A stretch of DNA of 64,000 nucleotides, taken from Cylindrotheca closterium (taxonomy: Eukaryota > Bacillariophyta > Bacillariophyceae > Bacillariales > Bacillariaceae). Below are positions 40,154 through 50,900 of this stretch, piece after piece. The notes beneath the pieces were generated by a model. The model did no database searches. It had not been told where the DNA came from and was given only the letters and a program-made list of their open reading frames with translations. Location: the NCBI GenBank assembly GCA_933822405.4, contig CAKOGP040000324.1, positions 1-64,000 of the forward strand, in the 5' to 3' direction. The position numbers and the translations under genes were made by a program. Numbering within the stretch: position 1 is the first letter of the stretch; every line of letters starts with the position of its first letter.

Positions 40154-41272
40154 ATGTTTTTTTTCGCTGTTCCCGCTGTTGTTGCTTTTACTGTCGCCTT
40201 TTTCCTGAATCAAAACAAGACTTTTGACACACAAAAGTACCAAACGGAGATCCAAATGAGTGCTACAAGTACAGACGAAATTCCACGATTCTATCCCATT
40301 GGCACTCCAGGTAAACCCTGGGAGGAAGCCGATTGTAAGGCATGGAAGGAGCAAGCCAAAGTGCAAAGATCGTATCAGAAAGAAGTCGTCGACAAACTAC
40401 AACTTGTCAAAGACGAAGCGAAATATAAGGATCAAGATTGGTTTGAGATTAAGCACTATGGTGCATTGTCACACGATCCTTCAAGATATCCACTAGTTGC
40501 AATTCAATCCAAAGAATTTGACATCGATAAGCCCTTCGTCTTGGTGACAGGCGGTGTTCATGGGTACGAAACATCAGGTGTCCAAGGAGCCATTGCCTTC
40601 TGTCAGTCAGAAATAGCAGCCAATAAGTATGCCAAAAGCCTGAACATTGTCGTGTGTCCCTGCGTCAGCCCTTGGGCCTATGAACATATTCAACGATGGC
40701 AAGCGGATTTATCCGATCCGAATCGATCGTTTCAACCAGATGATGAATCGGAACAAACGGAAGAATCCAAGGCTCTTATGACACATATTCAGCATATTCA
40801 GCAAGAAGTAATGACACAGAAAGGGGAGAAGAAAGAATCTCCCTTTTGGAAGTGTCATTTGGACTTGCACGAAACCACAGACACAGATGTCACAGAGTTT
40901 CGACCAGCCAAACGAGCCAAAGCTGGGTTGCCGCCACAAGAAGGAGGAATTCCAGATGGATTCTATCTCGTGGCGGATAGTACCAATCCCCAATTGGAAT
41001 TTCAAAAAGCTGTTATTGACAAGGTGAAGCAAGTCACCCATATTGCACCGGCAGATGATGCGGGCACGATACTGGACGAGCCAGTCGTAGAAGAAGGCAT
41101 CATTCGAGTGCCGGCTCGAGAATTGGGATTGTGTGGAGGAGTAACTTTGGGCGAATACACCACAACAACAGAAGTCTATCCTGACTCTCCCAAGGCTACT
41201 GCTGAGACTTGTAATCAAGCGCAAGTCGCAGCAATCATTGGAGGGTTGGATTACATCTTGTCGCAAAGCTAG
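40154..41272 (+). CDS. M14-like zinc metallocarboxypeptidase, copy B
   Basis: 372 aa, similar along its length to copy A (33099-34265). It keeps LVTGGVHGYETSGVQGAI (HxxE), CVSPWAYEHIQRW, DPNRSF, LDLHETT, IPDGFYLV, THIAP, ELGLCGGVTLGEY and TTEVYPDSP, so the zinc site and catalytic Glu are all present. The hydrophobic N-terminus (MFFFAVPAVVAFTVAFFLN) is conserved in type but copy A's Asn/Ser run is absent. Orientation is opposite to copy A with three genes between. The stop codon at 41270-41272 lies inside a hairpin and a tandemly repeated 48-bp unit (41262-41357). Confidence 0.85.
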   Translation: MFFFAVPAVVAFTVAFFLNQNKTFDTQKYQTEIQMSATSTDEIPRFYPIGTPGKPWEEADCKAWKEQAKVQRSYQKEVVDKLQLVKDEAKYKDQDWFEIKHYGALSHDPSRYPLVAIQSKEFDIDKPFVLVTGGVHGYETSGVQGAIAFCQSEIAANKYAKSLNIVVCPCVSPWAYEHIQRWQADLSDPNRSFQPDDESEQTEESKALMTHIQHIQQEVMTQKGEKKESPFWKCHLDLHETTDTDVTEFRPAKRAKAGLPPQEGGIPDGFYLVADSTNPQLEFQKAVIDKVKQVTHIAPADDAGTILDEPVVEEGIIRVPARELGLCGGVTLGEYTTTTEVYPDSPKATAETCNQAQVAAIIGGLDYILSQS

Positions 41273-41357
41273 CCTAGCATAGCTTTGCACTGTTGGACGG
41301 CAACGAGACCGCAAAGCTAGCCTAGCATAACTTTGTACTGTTGAACGGCAACGAGAC
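41262..41357 (+). repeat. two tandem 48-bp units spanning the stop of M14 copy B
   Basis: Units 41262-41309 and 41310-41357 differ at only a few positions. The first contains the last codons and TAG stop of the peptidase gene; the second is entirely downstream. Confidence 0.85.
41263..41288 (+). terminator. hairpin overlapping the stop codon
   Basis: GCAAAGCTA (41263-41271) pairs perfectly with TAGCTTTGC (41280-41288) around an 8-base loop. The TAG stop (41270-41272) sits at the stem-loop boundary. The same hairpin in the second 48-bp unit has two mismatches. A role in RNA 3'-end formation or stability is inference only. Confidence 0.4.
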
Positions 41358-41713
41358 TGCTCAAGGATACGGACTGATGAAAGCAATACACTCCAGAAGG
41401 CTATCATGATAAAGAATGTAAACATAGCAAATGTACCATCCTAGCTACTATTGGAATACTCTTTACGCTACCTTTGTCTTCCCACACATTGTTGGTTCCA
41501 ACAGGGCTACTTTTTGCCTGCAATCCACAGTGAAACGAGAAATCCAAAAATGCACTTCCCAACGGGAAGACGCAACCATTTCACTTGTTCCTGCAGGTTT
41601 AGCTGCCGTAATATTATGAATACCTGACACATATACACACAAATTGTGTTCTATCACTTGTCCATCTCATACATAAAGTATCATTCTATTTCAGATTCCC
41701 CCCAGGAATAGAA
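41358..41713. other. intergenic region
   Basis: 356 bp between the convergent peptidase and PGPGW-like genes. No gene seen. Confidence 0.35.
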
Positions 41714-43075
41714 TTAGACTCGGAGGACCACTGAAGAATTCGTTTGGACTTCCATCAAAGCTGGAGGAGCAGGAATGCCCTCATCATCTTCTTCTTCTTC
41801 CTCCTCCTCTTCGTCTGTGGCAACTTCCTGAACTACATCCTGTCCGCTGGACTCGAATTCTTCCTGAAGTTTCTTCAGGTTTGCCTCGTTGATTCGAGCC
41901 AACATAGCTTCCCGTTCCCTTTGCTCTTCAGCTTTCATTAGTTCTAGCCTTCGAGTTTCGCGGTACTTGGACCAGCGAGCAAATGGACCGTCCCATGGTT
42001 CTGCATTCTCCTTGCCCTCCACAGAGTGTCCGTTGCTTGGAGTTTTCGGTTCGGGAATGGCTTCCACTGCTGGGCTCGCTTCCGGAACACCTTCTTCTTT
42101 GGCTTCCTCAGCGTTGTTTTGGTCCATCTCGTCCTGCGGAGTACAGACCTTGCTCAATAGAGGTAGGATCACATTGCGGCAAGACTTGACAAAGTGTTTC
42201 TTGACAGGGTTACGAGGTTGATGTACCACCTGAGTGGAAGTAATGGCCTCGGGAGTTTCTTTTTCTTTGAAATCCTGCTCCTTTCCTTCTTCCGTACCTT
42301 CTTTGTTTTTCGGAGTTCCATTGTCCACCACAATGTTAATCGTTCGACCCCCTTGCGAAAATTCTTTTTCGGCACGGTCCACCCACGAGGTCAAGTTTCC
42401 TCGTGTGATATCGAGTTGACGCTGTGCCGCGGGAACCTCCTTGGACATGATTGCCATGCCTCCAATCATCAAGTAAATACTGGGCGTTGGGCATGGAAGA
42501 AAGAGCATGACGGTTCCAACAGCAGTCATGGTGCCACCTCCCACAATGATACCTGCCTTGCGAGCCAATCGTTGAATCTTGGCCCCAGGGGCCTCTTCAG
42601 GATCACCACAGCCATCATCCTTGACTTCAATGTACAGTGAACCGTCTCCTTGTTGTTCCGAATTCAGGATTTCCAGTGGTGATGATTCATCATTTTTGCT
42701 TGTTTCACTGGAAACTTCTTCAGCAGCTGCTGCTGCTTCATCATAAGTCTCATCCTCTGAAGATTCAACTTGAGAGGATAAATCATCGTCTTCATTTCCT
42801 TCTTCTTCCTTTGAAATCTCAGAAACAACAGGTTCAGAGCCTACATTAGAGATTGGAGTGTCGTTGGACTGCGACTTTTCTGCTGCTGTTGTTGAAGTAG
42901 ATTCTCCGTCTTCTGAAGCAGATTGAGGTTTATCAGACGATTCATCATCATCTGATACGGAACCAGAGGCACTAAGCTTGGAAAGTTCTGGTGCTGGCTC
43001 CTCTTCGTCGCTGCTCTCCGTCAAGTGCAGTGACGATGACGACTCGGCTATCATGAGATCGTCCGTCTCCATCAT
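41714..43075 (-). CDS. PGPGW-like transmembrane protein with acidic N-terminus
   Basis: 453 aa. Residues 1-160 are acidic low-complexity (Ser/Asp/Glu runs). A hydrophobic unit at about 172-210 (GIIVGGGTMTAVGTVMLFLP, then CPTPSIYLMIGGMAIMSKEV) matches the layout of the PGPGW family, in which two short membrane helices flank a Pro-rich turn before an acidic/basic tail. The signature itself is altered (LPCPTPS rather than PGPGW). After it come an amphipathic segment, a Pro-rich linker and a charged Arg/Glu helix (YRETRRLELMKAEEQREREA) that may be coiled coil. No enzyme motif. The acidic head and tail suggest both termini face the cytosol. Confidence 0.65.
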   Translation of the reverse strand: MMETDDLMIAESSSSLHLTESSDEEEPAPELSKLSASGSVSDDDESSDKPQSASEDGESTSTTAAEKSQSNDTPISNVGSEPVVSEISKEEEGNEDDDLSSQVESSEDETYDEAAAAAEEVSSETSKNDESSPLEILNSEQQGDGSLYIEVKDDGCGDPEEAPGAKIQRLARKAGIIVGGGTMTAVGTVMLFLPCPTPSIYLMIGGMAIMSKEVPAAQRQLDITRGNLTSWVDRAEKEFSQGGRTINIVVDNGTPKNKEGTEEGKEQDFKEKETPEAITSTQVVHQPRNPVKKHFVKSCRNVILPLLSKVCTPQDEMDQNNAEEAKEEGVPEASPAVEAIPEPKTPSNGHSVEGKENAEPWDGPFARWSKYRETRRLELMKAEEQREREAMLARINEANLKKLQEEFESSGQDVVQEVATDEEEEEEEEDDEGIPAPPALMEVQTNSSVVLRV

Positions 43076-45419
43076 GATTTTATCTTTATAATAAGTCTTT
43101 CTTTCTCAAGAGTTCTGTTTGGTGTCAAACGGAATTCACGGCGGTATTGACTTTTCAATCCTGCTCTTTTTGTTTGTAGTCCTGTCCGGATCTCGACCAC
43201 AGCCACTCCTTCGACCACTCAAATAGAGAAGGGGTTGGCGGTCTCACGCACGACCTGCTACTGCGATATTTTTGGACTAGGTAATCGTATCCCACACAAA
43301 AACGGCCAAGAATGGCGGACGCGCCATTCTTAGCATGGAGTAACGGACAATTTTACCATCTGCCAAATTTTTCATGTTCTGTGTCCCACGAATACTTCAA
43401 TTTTTGACACCGCAGTGGGATGAGGTTCACGTAACACTTGAAGTATGCTTCAACATGACATGGACTTACTTCAAGCACATGGCTACGACCCGAGATTGGT
43501 TTAGAAGATTAGTCATTTCAGTCGCGAGAGCATGGTGATTACTACGACTTCCTTCCATGTTTTTGTTGTCAGATCATCATACTACTAGTACCACAGAACT
43601 TGGCTGGATTATTTGACGGTTTCTTGTTCCGTTGTTTAAATTCTATCTCCAAAAGCGAAGTGCTCCATAATCTGCTTGGATCTATGTTTGTATCGAAGGC
43701 GATGCATGATTGGTATGCTGGGCGGTATTTTGAAGACTCAAGATGTGATGTGTCATCGATTCAGTCTCATTTGGAATGATGTTGGATGCTTATCCACGAA
43801 CAAAAGTCATTCGGAGCAATTATCCTTCGAGTATTCTACAATCAGCCCATTCAAAGTCGACAGCACTCGGATATACACTTCAGACAATGGACCTACGGCC
43901 ATATTGAGATGCCTAGACAAAGTTGGAAGATCATGCGCCGTGACGTACTGCCAGAACATTTTCAAGGCCAAAAGTACACCTTCCATCAATTTAACTTGTT
44001 CACTGGCTCTGCTTGACCGTACGGTGAGTGTCTTTGTAGGGGAATTGATTTTTATGGGGATGCTGTACTACTGTTGCTTCTTGCTTCGTTCAATTCAATT
44101 CAATTCTCGTCGGCTCATGGCGCTCGATCAGGTCTCAGCCACCAGAGGCGAAGATTTCAGCTTCGGCGACTTCAACAACAAGGAAAAGTCCTCGTATATG
44201 GCACAGTCACTCCTCAATCGCTATGAAAATATGAGGCTCAGGGCAGCGTCAACCCTAGAAGTGCACCAAGGGATCATATGAACGGGACAAGTACTCCGAG
44301 AGCTTGGTCAAATTTGCTAACCGGCTGATTGAGGACAAGCTTTGGAATAAAGAAACAAGACATCTGAGCTAGTCTTTGAATCAATCATTGATGTATAATG
44401 CTCTATAGAACTTGACAATATGATATAAAGTAGGCATCGTAGAAAAGTTGAAAGGAAGTTATTTTCAATCATAGGTGGGGGCAGAGTTCTTGTGGAGGAA
44501 ACCAATGGTTGATTGTTGATGGATTCTTCATTCTCTCGGTCATTCTCACCAAATTGTTTTGGGAATGCCACATCCTTGAGAATAACGACTTTTTCATACC
44601 AGCGTGTTCTTAGAACAATACATTTCGAATGTTAAGGTTGCTTGCACCTCTGTGGTACAGACAAAACGGCGGCACTAGTGAGATATTCTGTAAGGCCGGA
44701 CACAATACGCAGTTTATTGGGTTGCGGATGAGATTGCGGTGGGCGTCTTGTTGGTCGTCAGCAGCAGTAGACAAGACTAGGATCCATCCATCTCCGCCAT
44801 CACCAAACCAAGGCGAAGAAAAAGTGATGAACAAGGCATGTATCCCCTCTAATATTGAAATCCGGAGCTCAAGGCAGGACCACTCTCTGAGGCGTTGTAC
44901 CATGCACCCCCATCGCTATGATTTCTTCGTTTCTGGTACTTCTAGCCTTGGCGCTTTGGCAAACCAGCTGAATTCAATGAAGCAACCAAGGAGATGCTAA
45001 AGCTATAGCTTTTGCCCAAACCAAAGCACATTGTCATGGGGTTGAATGACTGAATCATTGATGTAAGTTAACCGCGTCAAAGTTGCATGGAGGGTATTGC
45101 CATTCACGTGGGTCATCCGCAGGGGGCTGGGAACCAAATGGTTGATGATGATGACGGTGATGATTCGCTTTTATTATTTTGTTTAGCAGATTGGCCCCGC
45201 CGATCTAAAAAATATTTCTTGAAATTGGGTTGTGGATACGATAGCGGCAAGTAACTGCCATCTGTCGGCAGTCCGGCAGACCAATAAGATCCATCCATCC
45301 ACCACCATGAACCATGAACCAAACCAAAATGAAGAATGCACAAAATACTTCGTAGCAAAGCATATTCTAGCAGTCTTTGACTTGGAAATAAGGCCTCCGA
45401 AAGACAGAGAAGCGGCGCT
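43076..45419. other. gene-poor region with possible decayed coding remnants
   Basis: 2.3 kb without a convincing gene; the best candidate is listed at 43676-44373. Short open frames near 44629-45000 lack domains. A CACGTG core occurs at about 45106-45111. Confidence 0.4.
43676..44373 (+). pseudogene. possible frameshifted gene remnant
   Basis: A 201-codon frame with no ATG at its start ends at 44281. Its last part (MALDQVSATRGEDFSFGDFN and NKEKSSYMAQSLLNRYENMR) looks like real protein. Moving one frame near 44265-44275 continues with YERDKYSESLVKFANRLIED and then LWNKETRHLS before a stop at about 44371. This suggests one frameshift in a former charged, helical protein. No family recognised; it could also be an unspliced gene with an intron. 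Confidence 0.3.
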
Positions 45420-47900
45420 ATGAATTTCGTCGTTTCGTGGGCGAGGATGGTCTCACTGACATATCTTCTACTAGCACTCAATCTTCCAGCATTCTCATTT
45501 GTGCTTCAAGGACCTTCCATTCAACATTCAAAGGCGATAAGACCATCACAGATACATCTCGCAATGATAGACAGTAGATCCTCGTCGTACTTGGAAGAAA
45601 TGTTGCAAGAATATGGATTTCGCAGCCGGTTACTCACATTGTCAGAGCAGGATCTTCCTGTTCTCGCAGAATGCCAACTTCAAGGAGAGGCTCAACTCGT
45701 CGCTATTACAAAACTCATCTCCAATTCTGATGATTCCGGGAAACCACAAGGAAGCCGACTCGAAGTGGAACCATGTACAAGTCAGCAAGAGCAAGGTTCC
45801 AAGATTGTGGACCTCGGTCAGATTACAACTATATGGTCGCCCGAAGTTAGTCCCAACGACTTCTCATCTTCAGGCGACAGAATGCCATTTTTTTCGGATA
45901 AAGTGGATCGAATATTGGACAAGTTGTACAGAGCCCGTGTTGGTCGAGCTCGAGGTAGCATGGGTAGAAAACAATTGACAAAGAAGCAACTTCCAAGACT
46001 GGTGGAATACGCACCATTAGAAGAACAGGCATCTGTCGACACGGTTCTTCGTCAAGTGCTCAAGGCTGGAACTGGATTTGCCCGTATGGTAGACTCGGAA
46101 GTCGTTCGCGACCTTTTGTTTCCTTCAAATGAAAATCAAGCTACAAAGCAGCAGAAAATCAAACAGCAAATGGTTGCGTCTACAGCCCTGGCCAACGATG
46201 CCAAATCGGGAGGGCGTTTCAAACGTTTTGGTTGTCTGCCTGTTGCGCATCACGATGGCGTACTAACAGTGATCAATGGTGGCTGGGTAGTTCTGGATCA
46301 AGCGGTGCGTGCCACTTCAGAGGGCCGCAAGTTTGCCGAGCGGGCTGGTTCCACCACGACATTGGCGGACGGCCGTATCATTACTCGTCTGGAATGCTTG
46401 GCGATGGGTGGGGATGACCAAAACTCATGGGGAGAACTGCAAGTGGATGTGAGAGAATCCTTACGAGCCATGAACTTACCAATGACACCAGAGGGAGCCA
46501 AACAGGCATTGATTCAAGTTGGCCATTGGACAGAATCGTCATCGCCCACCAAACAACGCTTTGATCCCTGGCCCAAAGCTGTTTTGGAAGCGGCAGACTG
46601 GTACTGCAAAATGAATGAGAAAAGAAGAGACTATTTGATACGAGGTGAGGTTCCAGGTGACGAGGGTCGAACGGATCTGACGAAACTTCCATGTATCTGC
46701 ATGGATGCTTCCAGCACCACCTTTCGAGACGACGCAATTGGGATTCGACCACGAGCGCCAACTGGTCGGCGTGTGACCGACGCATCCAAGTGGGAAATCT
46801 TGCTGCACATTGCCGATGTTTCAGACTTATACGCACCAGAGGCACATGTCAATCGAGAGGGAAAACCAGCAGAGTATCTGAAAACTCTTCGTGAAGCCGC
46901 GCATAGCCGAGGCACTAGCCGATACGATCTTCCACTGGGACCTTTGCACTTGTTGCCGCCAACGGTGTTGCATGCCTTGGCATTGGATACCAACAATATT
47001 GACATGACAAATCAAACACCAGCACAATTGGACCGTGGCATCAATCGATGTGTCACCCTCTGGGTATACATTGATGAGAAAACAGGAAAGATGCTCGACA
47101 CAGGATTGGAGCGTACATTGATTTCGAAGCCCTTGGCGCTATCATACAAGGCCGCAACAGCTCTTTTGGACGGAACTGTGACGAAAGAAGATCCTGCCCT
47201 TGAAAAGGCGAAAGCTCTCATTGCTGTAGCCGAACGTAATTTGTGTCGCTGGAGCGCTTTCCAACGGACAAAGAGCAAGGCTGCACGAGCAAAAGAAGAG
47301 CGTCTCTTGGGAAGGGAAACGGTGGACAGAGAGATTAACGGGGACAGTCGCTTTGAACGCACTCGAAGTCATCGAATAGTGGACTCTGCATTGGACCTTT
47401 ATGGTTTCGCTATGAATGGCCTTCTCTTTCGGGCAGACGCCCCAGTTCCTCGAGTTGCTGGAAGCGGTATGGATAGACTAGGCCGAGTCGCGTCTGCTCC
47501 ACTGAGGCGATACATCGATGGCGTAGCACAACGACAAGCCCTTGCGGTGCTTTGTGGATATGGTGGGAAACCTTTGACGAGAAAGGAAGCGATTTATGAA
47601 AGCAAGTCAGCCACGGCAGCCATCAATGCAGTGTCCAACATAAAGGCATCGAAAAGTGGTATTGGAAGCAAAGGCAACACGCTTCAAGTGCTTCAATCCC
47701 TCAGTATGTACATCAAGGACAACGACGGTCCTGTTCCAGCCATAAGTACTGGGAAAGGAAATGAAGTTGTCATCTTGGGCACAGGCGCAACTGCCTCGTG
47801 TCAAGGCATTCAGGGGTCTATAGGTCCCGGAAACGAAATACTGGTGGAAGTCCAGTCAATCGACGAGAGAAGCGGTGAAGTTTACGCTGTTACTAGATGA
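45420..47900 (+). CDS. RNB-domain exoribonuclease (RNase II/R family), likely plastid
   Basis: 826 aa, single exon. The N-terminus reads MNFVVSWARMVSLTYLLLAL followed by NLPAFSFVLQGP, a signal peptide with an AFSF-type plastid cleavage motif. The RNB catalytic core starts near residue 420: LPCICMDASSTTFRDDAIGI carries the metal-binding Asp cluster. It continues with LHIADVS, the PTVLHALALD region, NRCVTLWVYID, an RNB helical region and APLRRYIDGVAQRQA (near 690), the conserved equivalent of SPLRRYxD in RNase II/R. A short C-terminal region could be S1-like. Such enzymes degrade RNA 3'-to-5'; in plastids they trim mRNA and rRNA ends. Confidence 0.85.
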   Translation: MNFVVSWARMVSLTYLLLALNLPAFSFVLQGPSIQHSKAIRPSQIHLAMIDSRSSSYLEEMLQEYGFRSRLLTLSEQDLPVLAECQLQGEAQLVAITKLISNSDDSGKPQGSRLEVEPCTSQQEQGSKIVDLGQITTIWSPEVSPNDFSSSGDRMPFFSDKVDRILDKLYRARVGRARGSMGRKQLTKKQLPRLVEYAPLEEQASVDTVLRQVLKAGTGFARMVDSEVVRDLLFPSNENQATKQQKIKQQMVASTALANDAKSGGRFKRFGCLPVAHHDGVLTVINGGWVVLDQAVRATSEGRKFAERAGSTTTLADGRIITRLECLAMGGDDQNSWGELQVDVRESLRAMNLPMTPEGAKQALIQVGHWTESSSPTKQRFDPWPKAVLEAADWYCKMNEKRRDYLIRGEVPGDEGRTDLTKLPCICMDASSTTFRDDAIGIRPRAPTGRRVTDASKWEILLHIADVSDLYAPEAHVNREGKPAEYLKTLREAAHSRGTSRYDLPLGPLHLLPPTVLHALALDTNNIDMTNQTPAQLDRGINRCVTLWVYIDEKTGKMLDTGLERTLISKPLALSYKAATALLDGTVTKEDPALEKAKALIAVAERNLCRWSAFQRTKSKAARAKEERLLGRETVDREINGDSRFERTRSHRIVDSALDLYGFAMNGLLFRADAPVPRVAGSGMDRLGRVASAPLRRYIDGVAQRQALAVLCGYGGKPLTRKEAIYESKSATAAINAVSNIKASKSGIGSKGNTLQVLQSLSMYIKDNDGPVPAISTGKGNEVVILGTGATASCQGIQGSIGPGNEILVEVQSIDERSGEVYAVTR

Positions 47901-47961
47901 TAAATAGATAGATATTAATAAAGCTTGTAAAATAGATATCATATGCCCCTTTCCCAAAAAC

Positions 47962-50900
47962 TTAGATCTCAGTCCGCAGCTTCTTCCGACGTGAACTGGT
48001 ACGTGTCTCGGCGGTTCTTCGCTTGATTGGCTCTGGATTTCTCAACTTTGTCTTTGATGACGAACTATCAGCTCTGTTGCTATTTTTATCTTGCAAAACA
48101 GCTGGTTTTGGCTTACCATCGCTATCGTCAGAGGATATTGAGGCAACATCGTCATTGTTCTCTTTGTTGCTGGAACCAAAACTCATTTCAGAACAACTGC
48201 TTTGATCCTTGCGGAGCCCTTGAAGAATGATACCATCAGCAGGCGTCTTGGAAAGCTCCTCTGAATATTCGGGTAGCGGTTTTTCTTCGATTTCTGGCGT
48301 TGGCTCGTTTGGACGAATTACTCTGCCGGTGAACTCGTTTACATTGTCTTGGCATTTGGTATTCGCAGACTTGATGGCGCCAACGTTTTTAAGGACACAT
48401 TCATCATGCTCCTTCACAACGTGTTTGACAGTTTTTCCATGATCCTTAATCACCGACTCTTGTTCTTGGCCGCGAGTCTTCATTTCTGCAGCTGATGATT
48501 CCATATCCTTGCACATCGATTCCACTAAATCGTTGTGTTTCGAAGTCAAGGATCGAATGTTTTCGCTTCCCTCCTGAATCTCACCAGATGCACCATCCAT
48601 TGTCTCCTTCAGTGCTTCCATGATGCTTTCAAATGGTTCTTCAATGTTTGTGGCAATCGAGTTCTGAGTTTGCTCAATGACATCAGTTTGCACAACAGCT
48701 CTTGATGATGCAGACAAATCTGTAAGCTTCTTGATACCAATGGCCAGCTGTTCTCGTGTTTGAACCGTAACAAGTTCGGTACACTCTTCTCCGCTACTCG
48801 TTACTTCCGCTTTTAGTCTCTTCAATGTATCGATATTATCCGACCGAGAAGACTGAAGGTTATCGCTGATCAGTCTGCGTTTGGTCTCGATCACAGACTT
48901 GTGGCTTTGGCATGAATTCAGAATACTTGAAAACGTGTTAGAACTTTCCTCCAGCATTGTTGAAGCAACAGATTCATTCTGGGTGACTTTTTCAAACGTT
49001 GATTGAATGCTTTGATTGGTGGAAGAAACTGTGTCATGGATATCATTTGACGACGTTTGGATAGAAGAGTTCAGCATGAAAAGTTCGTCGTTGCTGTTGA
49101 CAAACGATTCATGACTCTGTTTGCTGCCATCAAGAATGGTTGCCACTTGCTTTTTCAGTAGATCTTGCACACCACTCATTACGTTCGACACGAGTTGTTC
49201 GCAGAATTCCTTCTGTTGTTGATGTGACTTAACAAACGCTTCTTTCTGCGAAACAAGCGCTTTATTTTGCTTCTCTATGACACTTCTCTGGTTTGAATCC
49301 ATTTCCTGGAGGAACTCCCTTTGACTGCCTAACTGTTTGTTGATTTCATCGTGGCGCGCCCTCTCAGCCTGAAGCATTTCGATAGTCTCGAGAATCGATG
49401 ATGACTGCTTGTCTGAAATTGATGAGATGGATTCAGCGGTTTTCTTTGTGGCAGCATCCCATTCTTCCAGTTCATGTTGCAGAGACTCGGTAGATCTTAG
49501 ACGCTCTTCCTTTTGTTGCTCTAGGGTATCAATGGTAGATTGTACCATTTTGCGAAGTACCTTGTCTGTGCGTGACAGCTTCTCGGTTAGATCTTTTAGC
49601 ATCTGATTGGATTCTGCTTGATAAGAGGCATTCAACTCGTTCAAGTGCTGCCCAGACTTTTTCAACTGGTCACGAATGCCTCCGAAAGACGATGATAGTT
49701 CTCTTCCCTTCGAATCCAAGAGTTCTTTGCCACTCTTCATCTTGTCGACTATAGATGAAGTGGTCGCGTCAACGAATTGTCCGATCCCACCATCAGCAGA
49801 GACATATTCAGTCAATAGTTTCGATGCTGCATGCACTTCTTCTGTCAATACATCTAGTGACTGGTCATTGGCTTCTTGAAGATGATGCAATCTCTCACAC
49901 GTAGTATTGTTCGACGATCCCATGAATTCTCCAAATGCTCGATGCACTGTAGTGAAAGAGTCCACCAGTATGCAAACTTCTTTGAACAGTCGAACGATAG
50001 AGCCGTTGAAAGTTTTGGTCGCTTTCTTCCTTTCGATATCTCCTTCCCTGTTCCTCAGAAGATGAGAGTGAAGGTCACTCGTGTCCTTGATGGACTGCTG
50101 CAACGCACATAGCAACTGATTGGCCTCGTCCGTCAAACATTTCTCAGTGTGTCGCGTTGCTCGAAGAATGCTTGTAGTTTCTGACAAAGACACTTTCGTA
50201 TGTTCAAGCTCTTCTAATAATGTTTTTTTTTCCTCAACATGTTGCGTGATCTCGTCTCGAAGACTGATGTTCTCTTGCTTGGCAACTTTCAGCTGGGCTT
50301 CTGCGGCAAGCTTTGCTTCTTCTGCTTGTTCTGCCTTCTCGACCAATTCTTGTTGCTGCAAATGTTTCCGTGCTAGAGCTTGTTGGGCCTCTTCGACTTG
50401 TGCTTTCATATATTCTAGTCTACATTCCATATCTCTCCAGTGCTCCACAGCTCCCGTTTCATTCTTCCCTCCTCCAGAAGATGATTTGAGAAGCTCACCA
50501 GATACAGAAGACGATCCGCTCATGAAAGAAGTCGTGACGGGCTTATTAACAATTCCGTTAGCAGCGTGTGCATAGTTTAATGTCGACATGGACTCTTCAA
50601 TTGCAGTAACAGAAGGAGAGATCGTTGCGATAAGGCAAGTCTTGCATCTCCCACCGAGTGACTCTTGAAGAATACGTGTCAATTTTGAATCTCTGCAGAA
50701 GAAATCGATTGTAAGACAAAGATTTGAGTTAGCATACGCTTCTCATTTGCATAAATCTACTCATAGCAATGGTTTTGCTTGTGACATACCTGTATGGAAT
50801 ACGGACATTCGTCTTTTTTTTGCTCTGGCTTTGTTCCTTCAGCATGGATACTACTCTTCCCAAAGTGAGCAAGGATTGATTGATGTTCTTTCGCTCTCTT

